From assembly GCF_030272615.1 (NCBI RefSeq), contig NC_081408.1:606599673-606663672 (forward strand): a stretch of DNA of 64,000 bases, given 5' to 3'. Shown here one piece after another: positions 47,661-59,390 of this stretch (within the stretch, counting starts at the first letter, position 1; each line of letters starts with the position of its first letter). Source of the stretch: Cryptomeria japonica (lineage: Eukaryota > Streptophyta > Pinopsida > Cupressales > Cupressaceae). The notes beneath the pieces are model-generated. The model saw only the letters and a list, made by a program, of their open reading frames with translations, was not told the DNA's origin and made no database searches. The position numbers and the translations under genes were made by a program.

Positions 47661-49772
47661 ATGGCATCTCAAGGTGTTATCTTTAAGGATAGTTTGAGAT
47701 TTGATGGAAGTAACTATTCTATATGGAAGGAATGGATGGAAATGCACTTGAAATGTCTTGGTGAAGATTATTGGAAGATAATAAAGAATGTCTATGTTGT
47801 TCCTTAAAATGGACCATCTACTCCTGATGAGGTTAAGGAAGCTGAACATAATATTAGAGTGAAGGAAGCATTGCTTAGTGCCCTGACTGATTCTAAGATG
47901 ACAAATGTAATGGGACTTCAGACTACACATGAGATCGAGGTGAAGCTTGAGGTGTTGTATGAAGGTGATAAACAAGTGAAGGTTGCTAAGTTGCAGAGTT
48001 TGAAAGGAAAGTATGAGGCATTGAAGATGGGAGATGATGAGAACATACACTCTTTTATGGATAAGGTGAATGACCTTGTCCTTGGTATCAGATGTGCCTG
48101 TGGAACCATTGAGGAATATGAAATTATTTCTAAGGTGCTGAGATCTTTTCCTCTTGCCTATAAACATAAGGTTTCTTCTATTGATGAGATCCAGAGTGTG
48201 ACTACTATGACAAGAGATATGTTGGTTGGAAAGGTTGCTACATTTGAGCTGAGCAAATTTGGAGAATCACATAGAAAGTCTAAGACTGCATTTAGAGCAT
48301 TTGCATTTGTATACGGTAAGAAGAAATATGATCCTGATTAATGGAGGATATGTAGATATGAAAGAGAGAGGAGAGAGATGGAAGAGCAAGAAAGGGAGTT
48401 GGATGAACTTGAAGCACTGATTTCCCAGATATTGCCTAAAGGTGTTGGTAAGTATGATAGAAAGTTTCCTTTGAAATGTTTCTCTTGTAACAAGATAGGA
48501 CATTTTGCTTCTAGATGCTCAAAAAGAATGGCTAAGTATGAAAAACATGATAAGTTTGATAAGCATGATAGGAATGATAGATATGACAAGCATGAGAAGT
48601 ATGACAAGCCCTTCAAGCCTAACCGGAAGTATAGGAATCAAAAGAACTATTATTATGCTATTGATGAAGGTATTACATATGAAGAATCTGAAGGAGATGA
48701 AGTTCTATTCCTTGCCATTAAGGAAGATGGACTTGTACTTGTTAATTCTAGTAGGTGTACTATTGAGGAGAAAGATTTAGTTGCTAAAGTTGAAGAGAAA
48801 GATGAATGGGTGATTGACAACGGTTGTTCACATCATATGACCGGTGATAAAAAGAAAATTTGTGAGTATGGAAAGGTATGATGGTGGAATAGTTAGTTTT
48901 GGAGATGACAAAAATTGTGTGATCCATGGGACATGTTCTATTTATTTTGATGGTAAGAAAAAAACTAATGATGTCTTATATGTTGAAGGTTTGAAACACA
49001 ATATTTTGAGTGTTGGACATATGGTTTATAAAGATTATGATCTATAATTCAAGGATGGTAAATGCAAGATTTTAAATGCCTCCGCTATAGAGATTGTATC
49101 TGGAACCAAGACTAAAGGTAACATCTTTAATTTGTATGCTAGTGAGAAAATCTGTTTGATTGCTCAGATTGATGAGAGTTGGTTATGGCATAGGAGAATG
49201 AGTCATGCAAATTTTAACTCAATGATTAAGATCAATTCTACACATATTGCTAGAGATCTGCCTAAGATTGTTAAAGATGCTAATCTGACATGTAAGGAAT
49301 GTTAGTTGGGTAAGGAAACAAGAATTTATTTCAAGAGTAAACAATATACATCTGAGGATTGCTAGAAGTGTGCAGGGTGATAGATATTTTATGCTGCTAA
49401 TTGATGATTATTCTAGGATGATGTGGCTTGTCTTTTTGAAGGAGAAATCAGAAGCATTTGATAGATTCAAGATTTTCAAAGATAAGGTTGAGACTGAGTC
49501 TGGATTGAAGGTGAAGTGTCAGAGATCTAATAGATGTGGAGAATTTTGTTCCAATGAGTTAAATTCATTCAGTGAGAAGTATGAGATTAGAAGACAATTA
49601 TCTGGTCCTAGAACCCCTTAGCAAAATGAAGTTGTTGAGAGGAAGAACATAACTATTTTGGATGCTGCAAGGACTATGTTGGTTGAAGAAAATGTTCTGA
49701 AGATCTACTAGAGAGAAGCTATTAGTACTGTTGTTTACACATTCAATAGAGTTCACATCAAAGGAGATACCA
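47661..49772 (+). pseudogene. copia-A (+) gag, protease and N-terminal integrase relic
   Basis: It starts ATG 47661 (MASQGVIF). A gag body with a stop near 47805 leads to CCHC knuckle CFSCNKIGHFASRC near 48480 and a charged KHDKFDKHDR-type run. The protease site is IDNGCSHHM near 48815, again with Asn in place of Ser/Thr. Pre-integrase and integrase (LLIDDYSRMMW near 49395) follow. Frameshifts occur near 48350 and 48850, with stops in the pre-integrase. The reading frame is interrupted at 49777 by the nested element and resumes at 56393. Confidence 0.85.
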
Positions 49773-49777
49773 GTAAG
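49773..49777. repeat. Target-site duplication GTAAG (left)
   Basis: GTAAG precedes the LTR start at 49778 and recurs at 56388-56392. Removing the insert restores continuity of the copia-A integrase region. Confidence 0.92.
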
Positions 49778-50576
49778 TGTTGGCATATGGACACTCCAAT
49801 GAAACATTGTATGTGATTGAAGGTTTTGTCATTGATGGAAACCTTGCAATCCTATGACACCAGCAAGAAATTATACCGGCAAAGCATTACACAGGCAAGA
49901 CAGTGCACCGACATCAAGAGATCACTCTACACCGGCACCGGCACAAAAGAAAAGATGTATACCGACACAGAAGCTGACGGGATTTTTTTTATGTAATATT
50001 TTGTTTATTATTGTAAACCGACTTGGAAAATTGTAAAATGACTCACATATAAAGGAGATCATTGTAGACATTTAGAGAAGTGATGGTAGAAGCAAAAAGA
50101 AAAATATTAGGTAGACCTAATGTGTGAAATATAGGTCAGGGTATATGTAAAGAACAGAGCAAGAACCGGTACTGAATCTGGCATTGGAGATGCTATTGTA
50201 AAGTAGTACATGTCATTGGATTAGTATAATCCTTATTGTAAGTCAGTGTGACTTCCCATTGAGCAGTGAGCTCTAGGCAGTTGGCCTTCCTGCATGTGCA
50301 GGCCCCTATTGTAAGTAATATTCTCTTATTGGCCAGTGAGTGAATATTGTGGGTCACAAATCCCACTGAGGTTTTTCTCACATCGGGTTTCCTCGTTAAA
50401 CATCTTGTGTTATGGTGTACTTTTCATGTGGATGTTCTTGATTCTGTTTATTGCATTATTTCTTGCATACCGGTACACTGTTATATTATGTTCTGCATGT
50501 TTTAACTTAAGAAATTCTTATTACTGGTTAGATACTGATTCACCCCCCCCTCTCAGTATCTGTGGGACCCCTAACA
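49778..50576 (+). repeat. 5' LTR of the nested element
   Basis: 799 bp, TGTTGGCATATGG...ACCCCTAACA. It holds a TATA box and the CACCCCCCCCTCTCAGT C-tract near its end. Confidence 0.92.
50045..50054 (+). promoter_or_regulatory. TATA box in the 5' LTR
   Basis: CATATAAAGG, repeated as TATATAAAGG at 55854-55863 in the 3' LTR. It lies about 270 bp into the LTR. Confidence 0.65.
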
Positions 50577-50578
50577 AT

Positions 50579-50595
50579 TGGTATCAGAGCGTGGT
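50579..50595 (+). promoter_or_regulatory. Primer-binding site of the nested element
   Basis: TTGGTATCAGAGCGTGG two bases after the LTR end: the standard initiator-Met tRNA complement. Confidence 0.9.
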
Positions 50596-50647
50596 CCTCT
50601 ACTTTCAAAAGTCTAACAGCTTGAGGAAGATCTTGACACCGGTAAAG

Positions 50648-51805
50648 ATGGAAAATCTGATGAAGCAACTTAAAGGAGCTCTTACAGACTATGATGCAGA
50701 GAAATTGAAAAATATCAAATTAGAAGATGACTTGAAAGCTGCTCAGGATATCATTTAGGCACTTCAAGAAAATTTTACTGTTGCAAGAAATAAGAGAAGA
50801 GAACTCTATGAAAAATTGCAAAATGAGAATGATGAAAAGGAATCACTCAATGACATGATAAGCAAGTTAAAATAAGAGATCATGACAACAAAAAATGAAA
50901 TGTAGGATATGACTATGAGATTTTGCAAAGAGATTGAGGATAGAAAGAAGAATGAAGAAGAATTGACCAGAAGACTAAGTGATGCAGCAAATGAGAACAG
51001 AAGACTTAGCTATGAAAATGACATGTTAAAGACAGATCTGATGCATACTCAAAATGACTCAAATGAACTAATGAGACAAAAACAAATCTTGGAAAGGGAA
51101 CTGGAAAGTGCAAATCAACACAAAGAAAAATTCAAGAAAAGCTCGGAGGAACTTGGTACCTTGCTGAAGAATCAAAAACCTAAAGGTGACACTTCTGGAA
51201 TTGGCTTTGAAGTTGGTGAAAGCTCTGGTACTACAAATACTCAGGATCACAACAAACCGGTAAGACAACCTAATACTTATAAATTCAATGGAAGATGCTT
51301 TAACTGTAATAAGTATGGTCATAGAGCAAATGAATGTAGATCTAGGAATTATCAGAATATCAATACACCCACCAGTCAATGTTCAAAATGCAACAAAGTT
51401 GGTCATAACTCTGAAAACTGCAAAATGAATGTGAGATATTATGTTTGTGGAAGATTTGGACATTTACCAAATCAATGCAGAACACAAACCGGCATAGGTT
51501 ATGGGAAAGCTATTCAGAAAAATAATGTAACTTGTTATGCATTTAACAAGATTGGGCATATTGCTAAATTTTGTAGAAGTAAAGGTACACCGGTAGACAA
51601 CAAAAGTGCTAGCTTGAAAGGTAAGGAACAAGTTGAAGAGGTTAAGCAAGAATTCTCAAAGCAATGGATTAGAAAAGCAAATCTAAATATTGGGAATACT
51701 TCTCCACCGATAGAACCAATCAATGCTCCACCGGTAGGACAAAGTGATGCCTCACTAGCAGGACAGAGAAGTGCTCCGCCGGAAGGAAGTTCTTCATCTA
51801 ATTGA
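50648..51805 (+). pseudogene. ORF1: coiled-coil, multi-CCHC gag-like protein (about 385 codons, three stops)
   Basis: Starting at ATG 50648 (MENLMKQLKGAL), the frame is constant to TGA 51805 apart from three stops (50756-50758, about 50873 and 50903). The first ~180 residues are Glu/Lys/Asn-rich with heptad-like leucines, consistent with coiled coil. Two clean CCHC knuckles follow (CFNCNKYGHRANEC and CSKCNKVGHNSENC, 51297-51421), then two altered ones (YVCGRFGHLPNQC, where the first Cys position is Tyr, and CYAFNKIGHIAKFC, where the second Cys is Phe). The tail is Pro/Ser-rich. It resembles the nucleocapsid part of a Gag, but no classical copia gag body is visible. Likely RNA binding; inferred. 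Confidence 0.78.
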
Positions 51806-52107
51806 AGAAAATTTCCTTGAGGGTTTGGCAATCAAATGACACATGTGCTAATTATTCCCTCGGTTAGAGATAAGAAGTTGAAAATTACTTATTACCGGTA
51901 GACAATGTTAAGTGCATACTTAATCGGCATGCAATTAATGTGGTAGATGGTGAAAAGACATTATAAAAATAAGGTTTTGGCTCCATTTCATTTCACCATG
52001 ATTTCAAATTTTTAGAGAGCGCGAAGATTCCGAGCTAAGGCATTTCGAGCAAGAAGCAAGCACACTCCAAGCAATCATCCATCCAAGGCAATAAAAGGTA
52101 TTTAATC

Positions 52108-55100
52108 ATGGCATCCACCTCTGCAATTGAATACATAGCAAACCCTACTATTGTTGAAGTAATCAAAAGACCTAGGCCCATATTTCAGTTAGTCCCCGAG
52201 ATAGCAAAGAAGGAGGATACCTTAGGTGCTTTTTCTCAAATCCCTAAAAAAGTTGTATATGCTGAAGACCCTAGAATGTACATCCACTACAATATTGAAG
52301 AGTTAGGAGATGAGGAAATCAAAACCATGTATAAAACCATAATATGTGATGATGCCAACAATGTTAAAGCTGAACAAAAGGTTATTGAAACCCTAGGATT
52401 CACAGAAATCCTTAGCATTCCTGAATTTCCAAAGGATGTGATTAGGACAGTGTTAAGCAGAGTTCATGGAGAATTTTTCTGGCTAGATGCAATCCATAAG
52501 ATCACCAAGGAAGCTATGAAAGCTGTCACAGGGTTACCGATCACCGGTAAGAGACCAGACAAAACCAAGAAGGTTCCAAATGACCTAGTTACAAAACTAA
52601 CAGGTGCAACATTCGATAAGAGATCTCTAAGGGTTAATGATGTAAAAGATATCAATGTGAGATTCATAAGTATGATATTAGGTTACAAAGCCACTCATGC
52701 CAATAGACTTAACTCAGTTTCAAGTTTATGCATTAAGAGTGCTTATGATATGGTAACAAACAATGCAAAAATTAACATCTGTGAATGGTTAAAGGATGAA
52801 TTAATAGACAACCTTGGAAAGATAAAGAAGGACAAGAAAGGAACTTTCAAATTTGGAAATCTGTTAGTATGTCTAATGCTACACATAACAAAACAGGTTC
52901 TCGGTATAGGTTATAAAGAACTTGGATATGACATACCGGTGGGAAAACAATTGAGAGAACTATTCAATACCATGGGTGAAAACAAGGAGAACAATATTCA
53001 TGACTTTTTCCAAGCATTGAAGACCAAAATGAAGCAAAGAATAAGGTTATCTCAGAAAATAGTAGACAAATACAAAGATGATATATGCTTTGTTATTAAG
53101 AAAGATGAAATCTGGATGGAAGCAGTCATCCCAAGGACAATTTGGGTAACCGAAATGGGCTATGAGACAGATGATCACATAGTTGAAAATTATGCTAAAT
53201 CACTTCTGGAAGCCCCAAATGAACCCAAGGAAGAAGTATTTGGTAGTGCTGAGACTATAGAAAGCCAAATACAATCAAAGAAAAGAGTAAAGAAGGTTGA
53301 GGCATTTGTGAGGAAAGGATCCAGGCAAGCAAAGGCCATTAAGGAAGATGTATTAAAGAAAACCGACATAACAGAGGATGAGTTGGCAGCCCCACAACCT
53401 GAAACTCACCTATCACCAGTAGGTACTTCTTTGGAAGGTGACATGCCAACAACTTTTAAAAGAGTTGTTTGAAAAAGAGATCCCTCACTGGCAACCACTC
53501 CTTCACCTAGAAGGATAGGGCAAAAGAAACAAGCAGTGAGATCTCCGGTTAGAAAGGTCACACCCAAGAAGAAGCTGACACCAAAGAAAAAGAAAATGAC
53601 AAATAGTGACTTGACACCTCTTGATATATTGTTAAATGAAATCACAGAGGAAGGAAAACTGAAAAACATAGAGAAAATTTATGACACTCTATTTGCTGAT
53701 GAGAAAGAGCAAGTTGAGGAAGGTGTGATACTGCATATGGACATGTACAAGAAATTTTTTGATTGAAGTAGCAAATGAAATTCCTGATGATTTGTACAAA
53801 AGACTTGAGGCCAGAAGTCAAGCAGTGATAGAATTAGATAAGAAAATAAAAATAGAGAAACTACTTGCTGTATATCTAGTAAACTCTCCCAAGGAAATTG
53901 ATGATTTGATTGCTCAGACAAACCGGTCAGTATTCTCTACTGCACACTGGTACATTTCACTGATGGCAGGAAGAGTTATTGAAGTAACAGAGGAAACTGA
54001 AGATGGTTGGGACATATTCCTGGTTGACAAGGAAAAATAAGAAGAATACAGGAAACCTAAGCCTATAAAAGTATATCAGAAGGATAGGGACAAGGGGAAA
54101 GGCAAAGTTGGTGGACCACCAAGCATAAAAGTTAAAGACAACCTACCCCCACCTGTGAAAATTACAACTACTGAAGATCAACTGGCAATAGAAAGTATGG
54201 ATGCAGAAGATAGCAATCCTAATACTGAAGTTCTGTATACTGTAAATGTTGATACCCAAAAGATCAACATAATAGCTGATAAAGATACAACTGACAGGTC
54301 AGATATGGCTAAAGAGCCTCCGGTAGCAGGGGAAATAGAGAAACCGACAAAGGAGACAGAGAAAAAGGCAGAGTCTGAGGCATAAACAGGGAAAATACAA
54401 CATACAGAGAAACCAATAGAGCTAAAGGCTCTGGAATAGGTTCATAAGGAAACAGTGCCACCGGTAAGTAGTGAAGTGGGAAAACTAGTGCTAAAAGAAA
54501 TGCAGACACAAACTGACCTACCAGAGGTCAATACAAGCATGGTTACTTCCACCGGTACTCAGATTGTTGGGACATCATCAACATTCAAGTCAACAAATGT
54601 GACTGAGGTATTATTAGACTCCATTAAGAAAATAACTGACTGCAGTTCACAGGCTTATAAAGCAATTGATGATTCAATACCAATTTTGAAGGCAATAGCT
54701 CCAAACTGTAACATAGATAATAAAGATTCTTTAGGACAATTGGATACATTGTGTAAATATATTTCTGAAAACATTGAGAAAATAAAGGACGAATCAATAA
54801 AGGATAAGGTAGAGAAAGAGAAACAAAAATTCTTTGATGAGGAAATAAAGAAGTGTAATAGAAATTTTGACACACTTCTACCGGAACTATGTAGTTTGTT
54901 GAAAGAATACAAAAATCTATATAAAGATACATGTAAAACAAAATTTTTGACTGTAGATATTGAGAAGAAAATAAGCAAGACATAGGATGAGATAAATAAG
55001 CTTGCAGACAATTTTGTCAACTCACCGAATTCATTATCAGTTTTTGAAGAGAAGATAGCAAATTTTGAGGAAGAATTGCTCAAACTGGAAAGAGAAAAAG

Positions 55101-55348
55101 AGAGAATAATAAACAAGGAAAAGCATTTGAGATCTAAATTGAGTCCAAGATTGGACTATTTAGCATCTTTGCGGAAGGAAATTTCAGAGGCACTAACACA
55201 AGGCAACAAAACACCGGCAGAGCATTTGCAGCATCTCACCGGTACAGTAAAGAGGACTGAAACAACAATAAAAGATAGTAAAAAGTTTATGGATAGTATA
55301 AACTTAATTTTGGGAGATCTTTTTCAGATAATAACTACACACCTATAG
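52108..55348 (+). pseudogene. ORF2: unrecognised protein of about 1,080 codons
   Basis: ATG 52108 opens 454 codons to TGA 53472. The same frame continues past that stop to about 53760, where one shift moves to a second frame. That frame then runs to TAG 55348, interrupted by stops at about 54040, 54385, 54440 and 54985. I do not recognise the N-terminal ~360 residues. They look globular, with patches AVTGLPITGKRPDK, FKFGNLLVCLMLHITKQ and VIPRTIWVTEMGYE. A very basic stretch (SPVRKVTPKKKLTPKKKKM, near 53545) could be a nuclear localisation or nucleic-acid-binding segment. The C-terminal half is charged and coiled-coil-like. No protease, integrase, RT or RNase H motif was found. It could be an unusual Gag or structural protein, or a captured host gene. 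Confidence 0.75.
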
Positions 55349-55407
55349 GGTTGAGGATATGGATAGATGAAACTACAAACTCTACTAACATCTTGACAAC
55401 CTTTGTC

Positions 55408-55430
55408 ATTGATGCCAAAGGGGGAGTAGT
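55408..55430 (+). promoter_or_regulatory. Second PPT-like tract in the nested element
   Basis: TGATGCCAAAGGGGGAGTAG repeats the core of the true PPT about 155 bp upstream of it, preceded by TTTGTCATTGATGCC in a similar context. Confidence 0.7.
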
Positions 55431-55569
55431 GGGATGAGAAAGTTCAAAATACAGGAATCATATGCTCAGCGGGAGCTCTCATATTTTTGGCAAACATTTT
55501 TGGTAATATTTTTTGGACTACACATTTTTGGATACTTTTTTGAAATTTCTCATGAGTGTTGCCATCAAT

Positions 55570-55584
55570 GCCAAAGGGGGAGAT
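55570..55584 (+). promoter_or_regulatory. Polypurine tract of the nested element
   Basis: GCCAAAGGGGGAGAT immediately precedes the 3' LTR start at 55585. It is identical to the copia-A and copia-C PPTs. Confidence 0.9.
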
Positions 55585-56387
55585 TGTTGGCATATGGACA
55601 CTCCAATGAGATATTGTATGTGATTGAAGGTTTTGTCATTGATGGCAACCTTGCAATCCTATGGCACCGACAAGAAATTATACCGACAAAGCATTACACA
55701 GGCAAGACAGTGCACCGACATCAACATATCACTCTACATCGGCACCGGCACAGAAGAAAAGATGTATACCGGCACAGAAGCCGACAGGATTTTTGTTATG
55801 TAATATTTTATTTATTATTGTAAGCTGACTTGGCAAATTGTAAAATGACTCTTATATATAAAGGAGATCATTGTAGACATTTAGAGAAGTGATGGTAGAA
55901 CCAAAAAGAAAAATATTAGGCAGACCTAATGTGCAAAATATAGGTCAGGGTATATGTAAAGAATAGAGCAAGAACCAGTACTGAATCTAGCATTGGAGAT
56001 GCTATTGTAAAGCAGTACAAGCCATTGGATTAGTATAATCCTTATTGTAAGTCAGTGTGACTTTCCATTGAGCAGTGAGCTCTAGGCAGTTGGCCTTCCT
56101 GCATGTGCAGGCCCCTATTGTAAGTAATATTCTCTTATTGGCCAGTGAGTGAATATTGTGGGTCACAAATCCCACCGAGGTTTTTCCCACACTGGGTTTC
56201 CTCATTAAACATCTTGTGTTATGGTGTACTTTTCATGTGGATGTTCTTGATTTTGTTTATTGCATTATTTCTTGCATACCGATACACTGTTATATTATGT
56301 TCTGCATGTTTTAACTTAAGAAATTCTTATTACCGGTTAGATACTGATTCACTCCCCCCCCTCTCAGTATCTGTGGGACCCCTAACA
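55585..56387 (+). repeat. 3' LTR of the nested element
   Basis: 803 bp, TGTTGGCATATGG...ACCCCTAACA. It matches 49778-50576 with few differences and is followed by GTAAG. Confidence 0.92.
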
Positions 56388-56392
56388 GTAAG
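56388..56392. repeat. Target-site duplication GTAAG (right)
   Basis: Right-hand partner of 49773-49777. Confidence 0.92.
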
Positions 56393-58143
56393 ACCCCCTA
56401 TGAGCTTTGGTTTGGTCATGTTCCTACTGTGAGATATTTCAGAGTATTTGGTAGCAAATGTTATATCAAAAGAGATGAGTATATAGGAAAGTTTTATGGT
56501 AGAAGTGATGAAGGAATTTTCTTGGGATATTCAACAAAGAGAAAGGCCTACCAGTGCTACAATAAGAGACTGAGAAAGATAGTAGAAAGTGAAAATGTGA
56601 AGGTGGATGAGAACCTTGGGAAATAGATCAGACCATGTGGTTATGATGATGGACAACATATTGTTTTAGCCCCTATTCATCCCGAAGAGCCTAAGCAAAA
56701 TGATCCAGTAGAGACTGTGAATCCATATGTTGCTGGTGAAGGAGTGCAAGAACCTGAAAATCAGAACAATTAGAAGAGTATGCGGTATGTAAGACTGAAT
56801 AATTATGAAAATTAGATAATTGGTGATAATAATAAAGGTGTGATGACTAGAAGAAGGTTAGCTACTGAAGAAGTATGCTTGATTTCTAAAGTTGAACCTA
56901 AAGATGTTGTTGAAGCCTACAAAGATGAAAGTTGGATGAGAGCTATGGAAGAAGAACTAAATCAAATTCAAAAGAATAACACTTGGGAACTTGTGCCTAG
57001 ACCTAAGGATAAGAAAGTTATTTGTACTAAATGGGTATTTAGAAATAAAATGAATGAAGCTGGTGAAGTTGTCAAAAATAAAGCTAGACTGGTCTATAAA
57101 GGATACTCACAACAAGAAGGAATTGATTATGAGGAGACTTTTGCTCCGGTTCCCAGACTTGAAGCTGTTAGACTATTGCTTGCTTATGTTGCTTATAAAG
57201 GTTCTCAAGGTATATCAAATGGATGCTAAATCTACCTTTTTGAATGGCAATCTTGAGGAAGAAGTTTACATTGAGCAACTTGATGGATTTTCATTATCAG
57301 ATGATGGAGACATGGTTTGTAAGCTAAATAAAGCTCTTTATGGATTAAAACAAGCTCATAGAGCTTGGTATGCTAGACTAGATAAATCTTTTTTGAAATT
57401 GGGTTTTAGTAAAGGTGCCGTTGATAGTAATTTGTACTTTAAGATAGAAAATGATAACATCCTAATTGTCGAATTCTTTGTTAATGATATAATCTTTGGT
57501 GGTGATGATGACTTAAGCATGAAGTTTTTCGGTGACATGGAGAAAGAATTTGAGATGTCTATGATTGGTGAGATGAAATTTTTTCTTAGGTTTGCAGATT
57601 GCACAGACTAGAAAATGTATTATCATATCTCAAACTAAGTATGTGAAGGAATTGCTAAAGAAGTTTGGATTAGATGACTCCAAACTAGTTGGAACTCCTA
57701 TGGTGACTAGTTGTAAATTGTCTAAGAATGATGAATCTCCTAAAGCTAATTAGAGTTTGTATAATTCTATGGTTGGTGGACTGATATATCTTACTTAGAC
57801 TAGGCTGAACATTATGCATGCTATGTGCATGGCTGCTAGATATCAAGGTGATCCAAAAGAGAGTCATGTCACTATTGTGAAGAGGATATTCAAATACTTG
57901 AAGGGAACCGTGGAATATGGACTATGGTATCCGAGGAATGATGATTTCATGCTATGTTCCTACACTGATGCTAATTGGCTAGTGATGTTGATTACTGGAA
58001 GAGAACTACCAGTGGAGCATTCTTTTTGGGTAATAAGTTGGTTTCATAGGCTATCAAGAAATAAGATTGAGTGTCCTTATCTACAGCTGAAGCTGAGTAC
58101 ATTGCTGCTGCTAGTAATTGTACTCAGATAGTTTGGAAGAAGC
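56393..58143 (+). pseudogene. copia-A (+) integrase tail, RT and RNase H relic
   Basis: It continues copia-A after the nested element. The integrase tail (YELWFGHVPTVRYFRVF near 56400; IFLGYSTKRKAYQCYNKR) is followed by RT from about 56900 ([19 protein letters not shown]; a frameshift near 57200; catalytic box FVNDIIFGG, damaged from FVDD, near 57480). RNase H starts near 57950 and is cut at 58143 by the gypsy LTR. Several stops are present. Confidence 0.85.
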
Positions 58144-59373
58144 TGTAGTGTCCTAAAATTGTGACACTTGCAATTTCGACTGCATTTGGGTCTTCACGAT
58201 GGCGATGCAACATTGAACCTGAATGGAGACCCCGAAACCTGCTTGTGACACCAAAAACTGCATTTTTCTGCACCTTGGCATGATCCCTCCTTGCACCCTG
58301 CTATCCCGGGAGGTGGGACCATGGCACCCAGTGCCCTAGTCCCCCAGGACCATGGTGCCCAGCGCCCTGGTCCCTGGCCCTATTTTGGGCCCGGTCTCCT
58401 TTTGGGCATCGGGTCTTTAAGTTTGCAAATTGGAAAATATTGTTTCTAGGTCAGCCTAAGGTCGGGAAAATCAGTCTATCAGCCCTAATTGACAAGTATA
58501 TAAACTACTTTTCCTCTCCTAGAAAGGAAGGGGAAAAAGGAGGACATATGTGTGAAAGACACGGAAGCAATATTCAAACATTCAAACATTCAAGCATTCC
58601 TTCAAGCAATTGAGCATTCTAAGTCTCCATTCAAGGCTAAGTGTTGCATTCAAGACAAGGATTCAACCATTGAAGAGGAGATCACATACAACATACAACA
58701 TACTACATACATTACACCTTCGCATGTAAGAATACAAACATTCTTACAACAAGGTATCAGTACTTGTTTACATTACAAACATTTACATTTACAGCATTCT
58801 CATTTCTTGGTTAATTCCAAAACCGGGGTTTGACCTAAAGGCAAACCCCTAATCCCTAACCCCCCAATCGTCCTCTCTTTTCTGTGTGTAGGTTGTAGGT
58901 ACGCAGCTATAATTGAAGATCTGGAATCCTTGTGCAGAGACGAACAGATCCCCCTTCGTTTCGCAGATTTTTCGGAGGACCGTGTGCACGCCGGGCGCCA
59001 TCGTCCCGTCAACTTTCGCTCAAATTTGCAGAACAGCACCGTCTCGACATTTTACTGCTAATTCCAGGTCCGCAGCTTCATCCCATATCCCTATCTCTGT
59101 TTATAAGCGAATCTTTCTTGCTTCTACATACATTCCTAGTTCAATCATTCTATCTACATTCTTTACAAAAGAGGGTATCCTTGATGTCTTAACCCTTGAA
59201 ACTCATTTAGAATCCAACCCTGCATTGTGTGGGATTGGATCTTGTGGGTTTCAACCCCTCTTTTGAATGTAAAGTCTCTCCCAAGTGAAAACCATCAACC
59301 CTAGTGACCTCCCTTCTCTCTCCTTGGAGTTGGGGAGGGGAGAACAACTAGGGTTCGATTTTTCCACTTTACA
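58144..59373 (+). repeat. gypsy-E first LTR
   Basis: 1,230 bp, TGTAGTGTCCTAAAATTG...CCACTTTACA. TATA-like GTATATAAAC lies at 58496-58505, and a GC-rich CCCTGGTCC/GGACCATGG segment at about 58310-58390. Confidence 0.85.
58496..58505 (+). promoter_or_regulatory. TATA box of the gypsy-E first LTR
   Basis: GTATATAAAC, with an equivalent at 63202-63210 in the second LTR, about 350-390 bp into each LTR. Confidence 0.6.
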
Positions 59374-59376
59374 TTT

Positions 59377-59390
59377 TGGTGAACCTGACG
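59377..59390 (+). promoter_or_regulatory. gypsy-E primer-binding site
   Basis: TGGTGAACCTGACG, three bases after the LTR terminal ACA. It differs from 29018-29031 only at a few positions. Confidence 0.75.

Larger units (their letters stand above)
49778..56387 (+). mobile_element. Complete non-autonomous LTR element with gag-like ORF and giant unknown ORF
   Basis: It is a 6,610-bp element with 799/803-bp LTRs, TSD GTAAG, initiator-Met PBS and PPT. ORF1 (50648-51805) encodes coiled coil plus CCHC knuckles. ORF2 (52108-55348) spans about 1,080 codons and has no recognised domain. Protease, integrase, RT and RNase H are absent. The two LTRs look about 95% or more identical by eye, so the insertion is among the youngest here. 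It sits inside the integrase region of copia-A (+). Confidence 0.92.
46345..58143 (+). mobile_element. copia-A, plus-strand copy, split by a nested element and cut by gypsy-E
   Basis: The 5' LTR (46345-47604), PBS, gag and part of integrase run to 49772. A 6.6-kb element occupies 49778-56387. Integrase continues at 56393 through RT to RNase H, and at 58144 a gypsy LTR replaces the remainder. The 3' LTR is not visible. It is the same family as 11263-17905, by LTR and by protein motifs. Confidence 0.85.

Noticed and set aside
47487-48167. 226-codon minus-strand open frame
   Set aside because: Antisense to the copia-A (+) gag and LTR; mirrors the real coding strand.
50579-50595. Possible tRNA fragment
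   Set aside because: The GGTATCAGAGC match is a primer-binding site; no cloverleaf surrounds it.
54624-55116. Minus-strand open frames of 119 and 153 codons
   Set aside because: Antisense shadow of the charged coiled-coil part of ORF2.
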